A stretch of 64,000 nucleotides of DNA from contig BCIM01000002.1 of assembly GCA_039545315.1 (NCBI GenBank), forward strand, positions 2,704,331-2,768,330, in the 5' to 3' direction. The notes under the pieces are model-generated. The model was given only the letters and a program-made list of their open reading frames with translations, was not told the origin of the DNA and did no database searches. Made by a program: the position numbers and the translations under genes. Below, in pieces: positions 37,761 through 51,076 of the stretch (within the stretch, counting starts at the first letter, position 1; every line of letters begins with the position of its first letter). The stretch is from Kondoa malvinella (lineage: Eukaryota; Basidiomycota; Agaricostilbomycetes; Agaricostilbales; Kondoaceae).

Positions 37761-38453
37761 GTTGTATGAAAGGCTGGAGAGAAGATAGTATATGAGAAGA
37801 AGAAGAGAGAGAAAGAGAGCGAGGGTTTAGATGTTTTGGTCTCCCTTTGTATAAGCGGAAATAGAACAGAAGGCGTTATTGCGATAGTCGGGACCGTTCA
37901 ACCAGGTGATAGTAGACGGAGAACGGAGAAGCCTTCGTCTAGCGGTATCCTGTCTTAACATGGATTAGCACTCGCAGTCGAAGTCAGGCATCAATCTGTG
38001 CGATCACATGTCTGATGTGAGGCACAAAAGATGACTGGTCTTTCCAGCAACGAGAGACCATGACAGCAGCACGTATGGTCAGAGAGAGCGGTAGCCGAGA
38101 TCCTTCAGCGCAAGAAGCCAGACGCCGGTGCTTTGACTATCGTCTGCAAGCGGCACGGCCGCAGCTACACAGAGAGACGCAAGACGAGAGACTGAGAACA
38201 ACAAGGATAGAGCCGCTTAGCAGGCTTAGCACGAATACTGCTGATTTTGTGCATGACGAGAAAATTCGACTCAAGAGCAGTCAGATGGCCCTTGAAGCGG
38301 CAGTTTCATGGCTCTGACAGCTGGAAAGCAGCTCAAAACACTGAGGTCCGAAAATCGCTCGTTTAAGCGTCAAAAAATTCGAGCGTCTCTTTTCCTTTTC
38401 CCACCAGAGCCAACTTCTCTGATCCTCTCTCTACCGATAAAGACATATACACA
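37761..38453. promoter_or_regulatory. divergent promoter region, secreted protein / eL22
   Basis: About 690 bp. Just before the eL22 start there is a strong pyrimidine tract (about 38384-38403 and 38412-38434), a feature often seen at fungal ribosomal protein gene start sites. An 85-codon open frame at 38060-38317 looks like chance. Confidence 0.45.
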
Positions 38454-39110
38454 ATGCCACCAGTAAAGAAGACCAACAAGGGAACCGGTAGCGGACCCAA
38501 CACTTTTTACATTGACTATTCGATCCCTGCCAATGACAAGATTTTCGACGCTGCTGCTTTCGAAAAGTGTATGTTGCTATTTCTACGGTGGCCGGGGAGT
38601 AGGCTCATGCTGGGAGAACAGTCATGCAGGACCGTATCAAGGTCGACGGAAGAGCTGGTCAGCTAGGTGACAAGATCAAGTTGTCCCGCGAGAGTACGCC
38701 TTGTCCTTCTGCTCTGCATGATGCGATGCTGAGGAAGGTCTGACACGTGCAGGCAGCGGCAAGTTGGCCATTTCATCCAACGTGCCCATCTCCAAGAGGT
38801 ACCTCAAGTACTTGACCAAAAAGTACTTGAAGAAAAGTCAGCCTTACTTTCCCTTGTGCTGCGTATGATGTGTATGCTCATGCTGTTGTGCAGACGCCAT
38901 GCGCGAGTGGCTCCGAGTTGTCGCTACTGACAAGAACACCTACCAGGTGAGCGATAGTCAGCTACTGCCTTTGGGCTCTTGCTGACACGTGATTCACAGC
39001 TCAAATTCTTCAACATCGAGGATGTGAGTGGTAACGAGGCTGATTCAGCTTGATGCTGATGCCGTCTTGATGATTCACAGGAGGAGGAAGCCGTCTCTGA
39101 CGCCGAATAA
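38454..39110 (+). CDS. RPL22: 60S ribosomal protein eL22
   Basis: Six exons encode about 125 residues, [20 protein letters not shown] followed by [19 protein letters not shown]. Intron 38569-38621 splits the phenylalanine codon. [38 protein letters not shown] and [20 protein letters not shown] follow, ending [12 protein letters not shown] with TAA at 39108-39110. All are standard eL22 features, including the acidic C-terminus. The many small introns (about 45-65 bp) are typical of ribosomal protein genes here. CBF5 follows 162 bp downstream on the same strand. Confidence 0.93.
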
Positions 39111-39272
39111 ATGCTGCATATCTAGACGCATAAGGGATATCGTAGTTCTTGCAATTACTCTATAGTCTCACCCTTAGCTAGCCCTTCAGACAAATTCCCC
39201 AAAAATTCCACTTGCCCTTTTGCACGCAAAATCTCTTTTTCTCCCATCAACCAATACCCCTCTCTGGCCAGC

Positions 39273-41417
39273 ATGTCGGCCTTCACTGCAGACCCAGCTA
39301 CGGCCTACTTGGTAGATCAAAACAGCAGAGCGAACGAACAAGCTGCAGCAGCGGACGATGCCTATGTCTTGAAATCTTCTTCGCACACGCCAAAACTCGA
39401 CACGAGCAATTGGCCTTTGTTGCTCAAGAATTATGATAAACTACTAGTCAGGTCTGGTCATTACACGCCTATCCCTGCAGGTGCTTCACCCTTGAAAAGA
39501 GATTTGGCATCCTATGTAAAGTCAGTTACTGCCTTTTCACCCCTGCTCTCCAACCGCTGTGTACTGATACCACAACCAGGACGGGAGTCATCAACTTGGA
39601 CAAACCTTCCAATCCATCCTCGCACGAAGTCGTAGCTTGGATTCGACGTATTCTCAAATGTGAGAAAACTGGACATTCAGGAACCCTCGATCCAAAAGTC
39701 ACTGGTTGTTTGACCGTCTGCATCGACCGCGCGACTCGACTAGTCAAATCCCAACAAGGTGCAGGAAAAGAATACGTTTGCGTACTGAGACTGCACGATG
39801 AATTACCGAACGAAGCTTTGTTGGCAAGAGCTTTGGAAACTTTGACTGGTGCTTTGTTTCAACGACCTCCTTTAATTTCGGCTGTCAAACGTCAACTTCG
39901 AGTTCGAACAATTTACGAAAGCAAATTGATTGAATTTGACAACAAGCGTCATTTGGCCGTCTTTTGGGTTTCTTGCGAGGCTGGAACGTACATTAGGACT
40001 TTGTGTGTTCATTTGGGCTTGTTGCTTGGTGTTGGTGGACATATGCAAGAGTTGAGAAGGGTCAGGAGTGGAGCGTTGAATGAGAATGATGATATCGTCA
40101 CTATGCATGATGTTTTGGATGCCCAGTGGTTGTACGAGACTAGCAGAGATGGTGAGCTCGGATCTTTGTGTGTCGTTTGCTCGACTGACGGGAAGTTGGG
40201 GTCGCAGAATCATACCTTAGAAGAGTCATCAGACCTTTGGAATCTTTGCTCATCGGCTACAAGCGAGTGGTTGTCAAGGTTCGTCTGGTGTCCAAGTGTC
40301 GCTGCTGCGGCTCACACTGCATTCGACGAGCAGGACTCCGCCGTCAACGCCATCACCTATGGTGCTCGTCTCATGATTCCCGGTCTGCTGCGATACGGTG
40401 CGTGACCTTGACTGAATTCAGCATTAGCTGATTCACTCTTCGGTATGGGCACAGAGGAAGGCATTGAGCTATATGAAGAGATTGTGCTCATGACTACAAA
40501 GGGCGAAGCTATTGCTGTTGGTATTGCTCAGGTGGGTCAAGTCGCCGCTCTGCTGTATACCGCAGCTGACTCCGTCTGTGATCCACAGATGACCACTGTC
40601 GACCTCGCTACTTGTGATCATGGTATCGTTGCGACAGTCAAGCGTTGTATTATGGATCGAGGTCCGTCTCATGCCGGTTCTGCTGTTTCAAAGCTTATTA
40701 TAATTGTTGATGGACAGATGTCTACCCACGCAAATGGGGTCTAGGACCGCGCGCCCAAGAGAAAAAGAAGATGATCGCGTCTGGCGCGCTAGACAAGCAC
40801 GGAAAGACCATCGAAGGCAAAACACCCGAAAGCTGGAACAAGTCTTATATTGACTATTCCGCTCAAGCTGAGGATGGTGCCGCTCTATTGCCGGTAAGGT
40901 CCAGTCTGCTTGTGCGTTGTCGGCGCTCATTGTGCTTGGCTTTGCAGACTCAAGTCAACAAGATGGAAACTGACCAACCTGTGGCTTCTACTTCTGCTGC
41001 AGCAGCAGACGATTCCGCTCCAGTAGAAAAGGAGAAAAAGAAGAAGCGCAAAGCGGATGCGATTGCTGCGAATGCCGCTAACGAGTCTGTGATCGAAGGC
41101 AACACGATTGGTGATATCTCCATGGTCACTGAGGCTGGCGCTGTGAACGGTGATGCAGATGAAGATGAAGCTGCGCGCAAAAAGAGAAAGGCGGAGAAGA
41201 AAGCGTCCGTTCATACTCGTTGTTTGCTGTTCCAAAGCTGATATCTGGTGTACGGACAGTGCAAAGGCCGCTGCTAAAGCTGCTGAAGCATCAGGCGAGG
41301 CACCTGCAGATGGAGAGCCACCAAAGAAGAAGAAGAAGGTATGCTCCGGCTCTATTTGCATTGTCGATGCTGAAACAGAGTCGGATTGTCCAGAAGTCTA
41401 CCGCTGCTGACGAGTAA
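39273..41417 (+). CDS. CBF5: H/ACA snoRNP pseudouridine synthase CBF5 (dyskerin)
   Basis: Starts [20 protein letters not shown]. Dyskerin N-terminal sequence ([20 protein letters not shown]) leads, across a 58-bp intron, to [20 protein letters not shown]. The TruB catalytic motif is [14 protein letters not shown], with the active aspartate. [34 protein letters not shown] and [20 protein letters not shown] follow. After introns come [20 protein letters not shown] and the PUA domain ([27 protein letters not shown]). The C-terminus is a lysine-rich tail with KKKKRK runs, ending STAADE at TAA 41415-41417. Acts in the nucleolus on rRNA and snRNA. Confidence 0.93.
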
Positions 41418-42016
41418 GAGTAGATGGACTAAGGGATGTCTCGTTTTGTTTTGCGCTCAGTCGCGCTTGCTATATTTGTTGTCCATAATCATTGCACTCG
41501 ACGATAATACAGCAATATCACCGTTTGTGCCCACCCGACAGAAGAAGTCCAATACGGAATGCAGAGAATAGACCAATAGGTCTCAGCTGCCTGTCCAATT
41601 CTATGCCAAAGCTATTCAATCGCATTCGGCCGTCTTAAACTTCCCGCTTCTTCGCTGTGATCAATCGCTTGCATATCAGCAGTGCATATTCGCTCTCAGT
41701 CTCCGCTGTCCATTACAGCTGCTCTTTCTGCTCTTTCTGCACCGCAAACATCATGCATCGATTTTCTCGAGTAGGAAGTTGCCGTTGGCATTCAATTGGC
41801 CATTGATTCGACCTATATGATGGTCTGTCAAGCTGCCGTACACCGTACGTAGCACAGCCGGGACAGCATTCGTAATCCCTTTTCAAGGGGAAGGCCGAGG
41901 CTTGACTCGCTGACTGATTGTGTTCATTACTCAGCTGGCTTCCCTTCTTTGCTCAATTTTTCTAGATCTCTCCTTCTCTTCCGGTTACCCTCATTTGCTT
42001 TGTCTCTCTCTTTAGA
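41418..42016. promoter_or_regulatory. promoter region of the MFS gene
   Basis: About 600 bp without a supported gene. A long pyrimidine-rich stretch lies at about 41940-42014, directly before the MFS start codon. Confidence 0.4.
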
Positions 42017-44601
42017 ATGACTTCTGAGGTCAAACAAGCTATTGTCGCGCCCAATCATGCAATCCTCGAGGAGAAGTCTTCCATCGTTGACACGCATGAG
42101 TCAGACGGTCCTGGTTCCAATGGTGAGTAATGTGGTATTCGTCTGAGAGCACTATGTTGACCTGTTGTACAGCTTCCGATGCTGGTCAGTTGTCGCACAC
42201 GCGTTGTGAGTATGAAGCTGACCTTTACATGTGTGCAGCTCTTCCTACAGGCTTGCGGCTTTTCCTTATTATGCTGGGACTGAACCTTGGTGTGAGTGGA
42301 ACGCTTCTACCTGAAGGGAATTAAGCTGATCTCTGTGACAGGTCTTTCTTACCGCTCTCGACCAAACGATCATCGCGCCTGCCATTCCTGAGATCTCGAA
42401 CGCCTTCAACTCTACTGCCGATGTCGTCTGGTACAGCTCTGCATATTTCATGGTGAGTCCCTCGGCTTGCACTCCCCGTCCAGCTCTGATGCGTGAGAAA
42501 GACGTCTACCGCATTCTTGCCCCTCTACTCGCGTATCTACCGTATTGATCTAAAGTGTGTCTGCACATTTTTGTGGTGCGATTCGAGAACGCTGACGCTT
42601 GCGCTCAATCTCAGATGGACCTTCCTCTCTTGCATTTTCATCTTTGAAATCGGTTCCCTTATTTGCGCAGTCGCTCAGGACTCTACCACCTTCAGTAAGC
42701 TAAATGTCCTGCCTGGTCGAGTCTCACTGACATCTTAATCAGTTGTCGGACGAGCTATCGCCGGTTTCGGAGTGGCAGGCGGCTATGTAGGCGTGATGAC
42801 TATCGTGGCAGCAAGTGTACCGCTGGACAAGAAAGCTGCGTATGCTGGAGTCGTTGGAGGTGTTTGTGAGTCAAAAACAGTGTCCTTTTTGCCTTACTTA
42901 TATGCTTGAGCAGATGGAATTGGCGCTGTCATTGGTCCTCTCATTGGCGGGTGGGTCTCACATTCCTTATTGTTGCTCAGCGAGTCGCTTATTCACTGCA
43001 GCGCTTTCACTTCTCGCGTTTCTTGGAGATGGTCAGTCTGTCTTCTGCTTTTCAGACCTCTACTGATGCTCTACCTAGGTGTTTCTGGATCAACTTGCCT
43101 ATTGGCGGAATTAGTATGTCCATAACACTTTTAGTAACCTCTTCACTTGCTCACATCTCTACTTCTAGCGCTCGCAACGATCTTCTTCTTTTTCAAACCG
43201 CCTGCACGACCAGCTCAAGCAAAGACTGGCAAGCTCATGTACCTTTTCAGGCTCGATCTCGTTGGTACTGGTCTCGTTCTGGGCGCCATCGTCATGTATC
43301 TTCTAGCTTTACAAGATGGCGGTCTGATCACGCCTTGGAGCTCATCCAAGGAGATTGGTCTTCTTGTTGGCGCTATCGTTACTACTATTGTCTTCTGGAT
43401 CAATGGTCCGTGCTTGGCTCTGCTGGTCGAGTTCATCCTCATGATTTGTTTTGGCGTTATCAGAGTACTTTATGGGCGACGATGCTTTGATCCCTCTCCG
43501 TATCTTCCGCCAACGGACAATTCTCAGCGGCGCTCTGTTCAATTTCATGATTGGTGGAGCATGTGAGCATTTACTTTGTCCTTCAGGCGTTGTACTGAAA
43601 GTTGAAGCTAGACTTTACTATTTCCTATTTCCTGCCGCTCTATTTCCAATCACGCGGCTCTTCGTCCCTTCGCTCAGGTGTCCAGTAAGTCTGCAGCCAT
43701 TTCAGTTGCAACTTCGGTTCACTCATTCGCGACTGCCTTTAGGATGCTTGCTCTGATCTGTGGCTTGATCTTTAGCGTAACGCTGACTGGTGTAAGCACG
43801 GATCTCTGCATCAGGAAGTCGATTGTCAGGCTGAACTTCCGCACCCAGGTCTTTGCTCCAACTGTTGGCTATTGCTCTCCCTTCCTCATTGGTGGATCGT
43901 TCGTCTTTGCCATCGCTACGGGCCTCTTCCAGCTCTTCAGCCCTACCACCTCACAAGCCATGTGGGTCGGCATCACTTTTCTCGCTGGTGTGGGAGGTGG
44001 TGCGGCTTTCCAGGTGATTCTGCAGCCGCTTTAGGGTTTCAATTACTCATGCCTCACGCCACCATTCCAGTTCAGCTTCGTGGCCAGTCAAGCTGTTGCA
44101 AAGTTCAATCAGCTGGAACTGGAAATCGGAGGAGGCATTGTGAGTGACGATTCTCATGTTCGAAAGCAAGTTGCTGACTTCCAGTCCCAGGTCCTGTTCT
44201 TCCAGACTCTTGGGGGCGCTCTACTCACTGCAGCAGCTCAAGCTATCTTCCAGAACCAGTTCAAGGATTGTGAGTTCATTTGTCAGAGCACAGTCTGGAG
44301 TGTTGCTGAGCAGGTCAATAGCTCTCGTGTCTGCGCAAGGCTTTGACGGTGCAGCTATCGCCGCAGCAGGACAGACTAGCTTCCGTCAGCTTGTACCTGC
44401 TCAATACCTTGACCAAGCTGTCGAGTATGCTGGTCAGCACCTTCGTTTTCACTACTCAGATCTGGGCTAATGAATTTTCTAGTCGATGCGATCCGTGATG
44501 CCTTCTGGCTGCCCACAGCTGCTATGCTACTAGGCTTCTTTATCTCTTTCGGATTCGAGTGGAATTCCATCAAGGGTCAAGCAATTACTTCTGCTGCTTA
44601 G
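42017..44601 (+). CDS. MFS transporter, DHA2-type drug:H+ antiporter (14-TM)
   Basis: Starts MTSEVKQAIVAPNHAILEEK with a cytosolic N-terminus. GLRLFLIMLGLNLG joins VFLTALDQTIIAPAIPEI, the DHA2 motif C-like start of TM1. FIVGRAIAGFGVAGGYVGVM, YGIGAVIGPLIGGAFTS and WRWCFWINLPIGG are classic DHA2 signatures. Later helices include LVGTGLVLGAIVMYLLALQD, LIGGSFVFAIATGLFQLF and QVLFFQTLGGALLTAA. About a dozen very short introns interrupt it. The C-terminus ends FEWNSIKGQAITSAA at TAG 44599-44601. Substrates may include drugs or secreted metabolites; no biosynthetic cluster is visible nearby. Confidence 0.83.
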
Positions 44602-44777
44602 GATAGTTGGGACTCTAGATATGTGTGCTGTAGCTATGGGAGGTACTGTGTGAATTGAAAATGCTTCAAATCGCTCGTTTGACAGTACCGTCCGTGACTT
44701 GCTGACTGATGCAAGCTGACAAATGGATTGCACCATAATTTCTTTGAACCCGCATATTTCTCCCTTCTTAGGCAGTC

Positions 44778-46494
44778 ATGAGCTCCAAGAAAGTTGCCAG
44801 AGTGCTACGAACAGCTCTAAGGTCATACCACGCTACTGCTACACCCCGATCAGCGCCAATCACCTCTGGCGCTAATGCTGCCTTGTCTTTCCCATGTTTG
44901 GATCAAAATGCCTCCAGAGAGCAGCGACTTCTGCAAGAACGAAGCGGCTTGACTTCTGCACCTGTAGCTTCTACTTCTTCAAGCGCACCCGTCGAAGGTC
45001 CAGAACCGGCGTACAGCAATATTGTTTCTGGTTACAAGACTTTCCATCATCCTGAACCTTTTCAATTGGACTACGGAGGCGTCTTGCCCGAGTTTGACAT
45101 AGCGTATGAAACTTGGGGTGAATTGAATGCAAACAAGTCCAATGTCATCCTTCTGCATACGGGTCTATCAGCGTCAAGCCACGCGCATTCCACACCGAGC
45201 AATACAGCAGAAGGCTGGTGGGAGCGCTTCATCGGATCAGGAAAAGCTATCGATACAGACAGGTACTTTGTCATCTGTACCAATGTCATTGGCGGCTGTT
45301 ATGGCTCAACTGGACCGAGTTCGATCGATCCGACAGACGGGCAAGTCTATGGCACAAGGTTTCCAATCCTCAGTATCTTTGATATGGTCAGAGCGCAATT
45401 CAAATTGTTGGATCAGCTAGGGATTCAGAAATTGTACGCGAGTGTCGGGAGCAGCATGGGTGGAATGCAAAGTATTGCGGCTGCTCATCTTGAGCCGGAG
45501 AGGATAGAGAAGGTCGTCAGTATATCGGGGTCGGCGAGGAGTAGTCCTGCAAGTATAGCCCTGCGGTATGCTCAGCGATCAGGTTCGTCAACCTGCTGCT
45601 GCTGCTGCTGCCATATCGTGCTGAGCTGACAGATCTCCGCAGTGCTCATGGCAGATCCGAATTGGAACAGAGGCTTTTACTATGATAGTCTACCGCCGCA
45701 TACAGGGATGAAACTGGCCAGACGTCAGTCTCATCATGCTACTTTCTGTCCATTCTGATCTTTACACAGAAATCGCTACCTTCACATACCGCTCTGGACC
45801 AGAATGGGAACAGCGCTTTGGCAGACGGAGAAGACCTACCCTACCTTCAGCGTCTTTCGCCAACCCTTCCTCCACCAAAGATTCTACTTCACCTCATACT
45901 CCACCGGTGCTCTGTCCCGATTTCCTTATAGAGACCTATCTGGATCATCAAGGAGAACAGGTAAGTCCGTCTTGCTTCCTTCTTATAATCTCACTGACAA
46001 ATTTGATCCAGTTCTGCCTGAAATTCGATGCCAATTCCATGCTATACATTAGTAAAGCAATGGATCTCTTCAGTATGGAAGAAGAAGCTCTAGCGGAACT
46101 CGACGTCTCTCGCTCTTCCTCTCCTACACCCGCACTTTGTCCTACACCTTTACCAAACACTCCGCCTGAAAAAGTACAGCACATCTCCACTTTACCTTCC
46201 TCTCACGCGTACCTGCCAAGCTTGGAGCGCGGTCTGGCGAACCTGAAGGATCATCCTGTGTTGATTTTGGGCATTCAAAGCGATGTCTTGTTCCCTTATG
46301 AACAACAGAAGGAACTGGCTGAGGCGATCAGGAGGAATGGGAACAAACGAGTGACGTATTACGAACTGGATTCGCCTTATGGTCATGACACTTGTGAGTA
46401 CATTGTCGTTCTCGAGATGGAAACAGCTGACGGAGGTGAAGTCTTGATCGATCTGCCGAATGTTGGAGGAGCGCTCAGAGGGTTCTTGTCGTGA
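44778..46494 (+). CDS. serine O-acetyltransferase, homoserine O-acetyltransferase-like (mitochondrial type)
   Basis: Starts [20 protein letters not shown], an Arg/Ser-rich amphipathic leader that fits mitochondrial import. The alpha/beta-hydrolase core reads [36 protein letters not shown] and [19 protein letters not shown]. The nucleophile motif is [50 protein letters not shown] and [12 protein letters not shown] follow. The acid and base of the triad lie in QSDVLFPY and GHDTF. The pattern matches fungal Met2-like enzymes that make O-acetylserine (cysA/cys2), a sulfur-assimilation step, rather than yeast Met2, but this distinction is from memory. The last intron restores [13 protein letters not shown]. 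Confidence 0.83.
45593..45610 (+). repeat. (CTG)6 microsatellite in an intron
   Basis: Six perfect CTG units lie inside intron 45583-45642 of the acetyltransferase gene. The intron has a GTTCGT donor and CCGCAG acceptor. Confidence 0.8.
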
Positions 46495-46652
46495 CGAAGG
46501 AGTAAAGCAGATGTATGATATACACATATGCAAGTACTGAACGGTATGATGGCATTACTCTGATATACTATGATGGGCATGAGCTTGGACTTCCTTGCAT
46601 GCCCTCCACCGACAACTGACAGTTGGCTTCAACCCTTCACGCTCTTGACCGC

Positions 46653-48112
46653 CTAGTCTGGTATTTGGAAAGCCCACGGACCATACGTCTTGTGCTTCTC
46701 AATCTGCTCTGGTGTAGGATAGGTATAGTCGAAAATGACGTTGTTCTCTTTGCAAATCTCTTCAATCTCCTTCATCTTCTCATCCTTCCAATGGCCTTCG
46801 GTTGGGAATTTGGCCGGAGAGAGCTTGGTTACATGCTTGAAGAAGCTCTCGCGCGAAGCGAAGCCGTTCCTCATCACTGAGACATTCATTGGTGCCCAAT
46901 ATTCAACAGAGAGATGTGTTGGCTGAAGAGGAGATAAGACGCGGAGGATTTGAGCTGGTGGATTCCAGAGCTTCCTGCCCAGATCGGAGAGGTAGAGATG
47001 CTTAACTTTCGGTAGATTGATTTCCTCCTCTCGCCATATACCATAGGCATCCTGCTTGCGAAATCTGAAATCTTCTGGTGGAATCTCTTTCGACCTCGGT
47101 ATTCCTTCGAGATGAAGCTGGACCGTGTTGGGAAATAAGTTGAAGAAGGGAATAACGTTGGAGAGCTTATGGATCTCGTCCCATTCTTTCAAGCGAATGA
47201 CTTCCATGCTTTGGGCGCAAGCGATAGGAAAGTGTTGCGGGTGGTTCTTGTGGTTCACCAGAATGGAAAGACCTTCCTTGCCGAGGATGGTTGGCTTCGA
47301 CATGTATAAATTCCGCAGCTTGGGTCGAGAAAATATCGCCTTGAGAGTCAAATGTTCGCTCTTATCGGGCTCTTTCGAAGGCGGCCAACGCAGCTCTTCT
47401 AGGTTGTCCAAGTTCTGCAACAAGCGAATGGCTTCTCTAGGATTGAAGTCGGCTTCGAAGAAAAAGTTGCCATCCCATGTTGCAATGTCGAGCTTGGTCA
47501 GACGCTCCGCGTTAAAGGTTATGATGGAGTCTACCAAATTGCCAACGCATCGACCACGGATAGTAGTCGTCAGAGTATGAAGGTTCTTTGCGCGAGATAG
47601 AAGGCCAGTGATCGCTTTTGCTCGATTGACGTTCGTCCGCCGATTACGTTTCGAGTCTCTCTTGCGTGGTGGTGGACTTCGTACCAAGCAGACAGTGAGC
47701 TCTTGTAGGCAAACCGGAAGCGTATCTTGTAGTCGCATCATTTGGGCAAGACAGGTGAGCAGTACATTGTGTTTCGAGACCGCATTGATAGCCTGACAAT
47801 AAAGACATTAGATTGGTACCTTATCCAGCACAAACCGCAGCTCACTCTGAACCTGAAAGGTAGGCAAGCGGCTCTCCAGTCTTTCGACACTTGGCTGAGG
47901 GCATGCAAAGAACGGTCGTGCTTGTTTAGGGGTCTGAATGTCGCAACATAGCTAGCAATCTCTCGCAGTATCTCCAAAGCTGAGCAGACCTCTTCTGATA
48001 AGCCACGATGGGGAGACAAAGTGAACAAGTACTTACGCATTTTCTTGAAGGATCGACCTGTTCTGACGCGCGCTTTCGCATTGTCTTTCGCGCCTTTGGA
48101 CTTGCGAGCCAT
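46653..48112 (-). CDS. F-box/LRR-like protein, intact
   Basis: Starts MARKSKGAKDNAKARVRTGR, a basic N-terminus. A GTAAGT intron joins FKKM to QEVCSALEILREIASYV and SLHALSQVSKDWRAACLPF, an F-box-like helix pair. A second intron (about 50 bp) joins FRFR to AINAVSKHNVLLTCLAQMM, and a 362-codon frame follows with leucine-rich repeat-like segments (LTKLDIATWDG, NLDNLEELRWPP, LRNLYMSKPT, VKHLYLSDLG). The end is THLSVEYWAP..YGPWAFQIPD. No lesions are seen. The fold suggests an SCF substrate receptor; the substrate is unknown. It is a different subfamily from the copies near 2-4 and 25-28 kb. Confidence 0.7.
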
Positions 48113-48344
48113 GATACTGAGATATGCTGCTGAGAGTGGCCGCTTGCTGAAGAAGATAGGTGTTGCAAATCAGGCTGCTTTGGGAAAAGGAGGTGGGTCT
48201 AAAATGCCCAATGAGAAACCTGCCATGAACGATTGCGTGTATAAATAAGAGCTCTACTACTTACAAATGTTATGCACAGACGATACTGCCCACTGATAAG
48301 GTTGTACACCCAAAAATAGCCTTTCGAAAATCACATAAGCAAGG

Positions 48345-51076
48345 TCATCCCGCTCGTCCATTCAAAGGCGTTTTAGCTGCTGCCGTGGAGCTGGACTTGA
48401 GTCTCTTAGACATCTGCTTGACTTGTCTGGGACCAGCTTGCTTCATATCGGCTTTTTGAGCAGTCCGCATCCAGACTTCAACAGCTGGCGAGGCTGTACC
48501 TGACGGTTCATCCTGCGGTCGACAGCAAATGCGAGCCTTCTCCAGGTTGAACCTACTGAAGGCATTAGCCCTTGACGATGTCGCAGGGATCAGACTCACC
48601 GTCCAGCCATCGCACTCAGCGGAATCTTTTCACCCTGCAGGCCTTTCTTTGCAAAGTCGTCCGCCTCCGCGTTCTTGCGATCCGCCATCATATCCGCGCG
48701 AAATGCATGTAACTTCTTGGCATACTTTGTATCCCATTCTTCACGCTTCGACAGCCAAAGATCCGTCAATACAGGTTGGGTGACTATGCCTACTTTCTCT
48801 CGCGCCATGGACAGAGCTGCAATCTCCTCTGAAGGTTCCATCTCGCGAATCTGACCATGTATCGAGATGCGCTGTCGGACCATCGAGTCGATGAAAGGAG
48901 GCTCGACACCAGACGTGATGACGATGCCTGGTTTGCGCCTCCTCCGCTTTTCAACTGCAGTCTTGCGACCAGCGTAAATGTTCTCTTCGTCTTCAGATGA
49001 GCTATCTGAGCTACTGGATTCAGCTTCATATGCGGCATCTTCCGGTAGAGGATCGGCGTTGGCGGCTTCAATGTCGGCGTCAGATAACAGTCTGTGTTGA
49101 TTGTCTACCGGAGTAGATTGGTCAGAGCTGTATGTGGGATGTGCTAGTTCTCCGGTGTCCGTCATCTGTTTTCCCTGGTCGGCTTGCTCTCGCTGTGCTC
49201 GCTTTTCTGCTGCCTTGACAGCCCAAAGATTAAAGCTCGCTGCTGCTCGAAACATGTCTAGGGAATTGCATCAGCCAATATTGTTTCGCTGTGTTACAGC
49301 AGCTTACATTTGGCAGGCGATGCGAAAGCGAGCGTCGGTGTGACATGACAGCAGGAATCAAATACTTGTAGATGACTGGTAATTTTTTGCAATCAGCCGA
49401 TTATGTGGCAGGTGAAGCGGAAAGCTTGCACTTTTGTTGGTTGGTACCTTTCTAGATGTTTCCGTTGCGTTGGGTAGCGCTGGAAGATCTCGTCGGCTGG
49501 CGGATAGGTCCGGGGGGAAGCAGCCTGTATAAGCGTCAGACTTGAAGGAATACCAATCAAGAGGACAGCGGACCTTGTGTGCCAGATAGATGCCCTCATC
49601 TCGTAGGATCTCGCGCGAGCCGATAATCTATGCACTTCGTAAACAGGGTGACCAGCCATGGCATGCGGACACACAATATTCAAGGGAGGTAGCCCACCCA
49701 AGGATCCCTGCAGTATAGGTGAGACGAGAGGATGGTTCATTAGGTTATTACTACGTCCCAATGAGCATGTCTTTCACTTGCGAGAGGAGACTCACGAGCA
49801 ATACAGCTGTACTTGGTCGTCAACCATGACATCCTTCCCGTTTCGTCTCAGCATCCTTCCGTTGCCCTGTGGTGGCGGCCACGACAGTGAAGGCTTGAAA
49901 TGAAAGCCGTCTTGAGGCACATAGTCGCCAGAAGCATCGCCAACAACGCTCGGGAACGAATGTGTAAGATCTACCCATGGTGATCTGTTCACCAAATGAG
50001 CGATTGTATGAAACAGTGTAAAGCAGCCTTACATGAGGCAGCCAGCTGACGGTAAAGGTAGATTCATATCTCGCAGAATGATCATCAGGACCAGAGCCAT
50101 GCCGGCTCCAGCGCTATCTCCCATGATCACTATGTGATCTGGACGGATAGCAGCTCCACTCGGAGGTTGTTTGATCAAATGCAGATAGCAAGCGAGGACG
50201 TCGAGGATAGCGCAAGGAAACGGATACTGAGGTGCGAGGCGATATGAGGGCGTGAACGCGCGTGCATTAAACTTGCGAGCATGTCGCTGTACTTGATAGC
50301 CTGTCGAGCTGTTAGTTGACCACTTTGTCGAGGTCAACAGACATACGGTGAGTTTCGATCGAGGACATGAAGCTGAAAAGTTTAGCTTGAGCCTTGCAGA
50401 GGGAAGATGATACCCACTATGCTCCACCTGTGCAAATTCGTTGTCACTTTGTCTCCAAGCAGGACGATACAAAAGCATGACACACCATGAATGTACAGCA
50501 AGACTCTGCTTGCTTCAGGCTCTTTGCCTTCCGCTCTGGCTTCCTCTTCCGCTCGCTCCCTGACCAATCGATCTTTCGCCATCTCAACAAACTCGCCAGT
50601 TAATGGCCTGCCTCTAACAGTCCACCACTTCTTTCCGCCAATGTCTCGAATCACATCATCCGTCTCAAAATGCTTGTTCAGGATCGTCGAAGCTTTGTCA
50701 ATCACTTCTTCGGGTATAGTGACTTTTTCAGTACGGACCCAAGAAGGAGCAGGCACCTTCTTTTGTGTAAACCTGACGTCAACATCAAAACATGGAACGC
50801 AATTGCTCGCAGAGGCTATTCACCTTTGCAGATCTTCAACCGTGTGCTTACTGGCGGTCTGCAGGAATTGTCTGATGATGGCTAGACCTTCATCGTAGCT
50901 GATCTGGTCGCTTTGAGCTGTTCCAGCTTTTCCGCGCCGCAGTCTGAGCATGTGAAGCAAGTGCTCGAAGAAGTCTGCACATTCATGAGATAGTCTTTCA
51001 TGCTGCAGAAGAGACACTCACGCGTGATAACAACTGGAGTCGTACTCGCAACAACAGCCAAGGGAAAGCCGACCAT
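48345..51076 (-). CDS. alpha/beta-hydrolase, hormone-sensitive-lipase type, copy A
   Basis: Starts MVGFPLAVVASTTPVVIT. The N-terminal helical region has [35 protein letters not shown] and TASKHTVEDLQ. The oxyanion motif HGGAYF is assembled across two introns (about 50345-50505). [30 protein letters not shown] and the nucleophile motif GDSAGAG follow. [36 protein letters not shown] and [14 protein letters not shown] complete the hydrolase, the last with the catalytic histidine. A C-terminal extension of about 300 residues carries [18 protein letters not shown], an acidic Ser-rich run, EEWDTKYAKKLHAF and a lysine/Ser tail. A paralogue lies directly upstream (51491-54118). Substrate unknown; an ester or lipid hydrolase is inferred. 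Confidence 0.8.

Noticed and set aside
48596..49255. Separate gene starting [12 protein letters not shown]
   Set aside because: This start is an internal methionine. The preceding exon of the hydrolase ends in the same frame ([15 protein letters not shown]), and copy B has the same arrangement at 52358.
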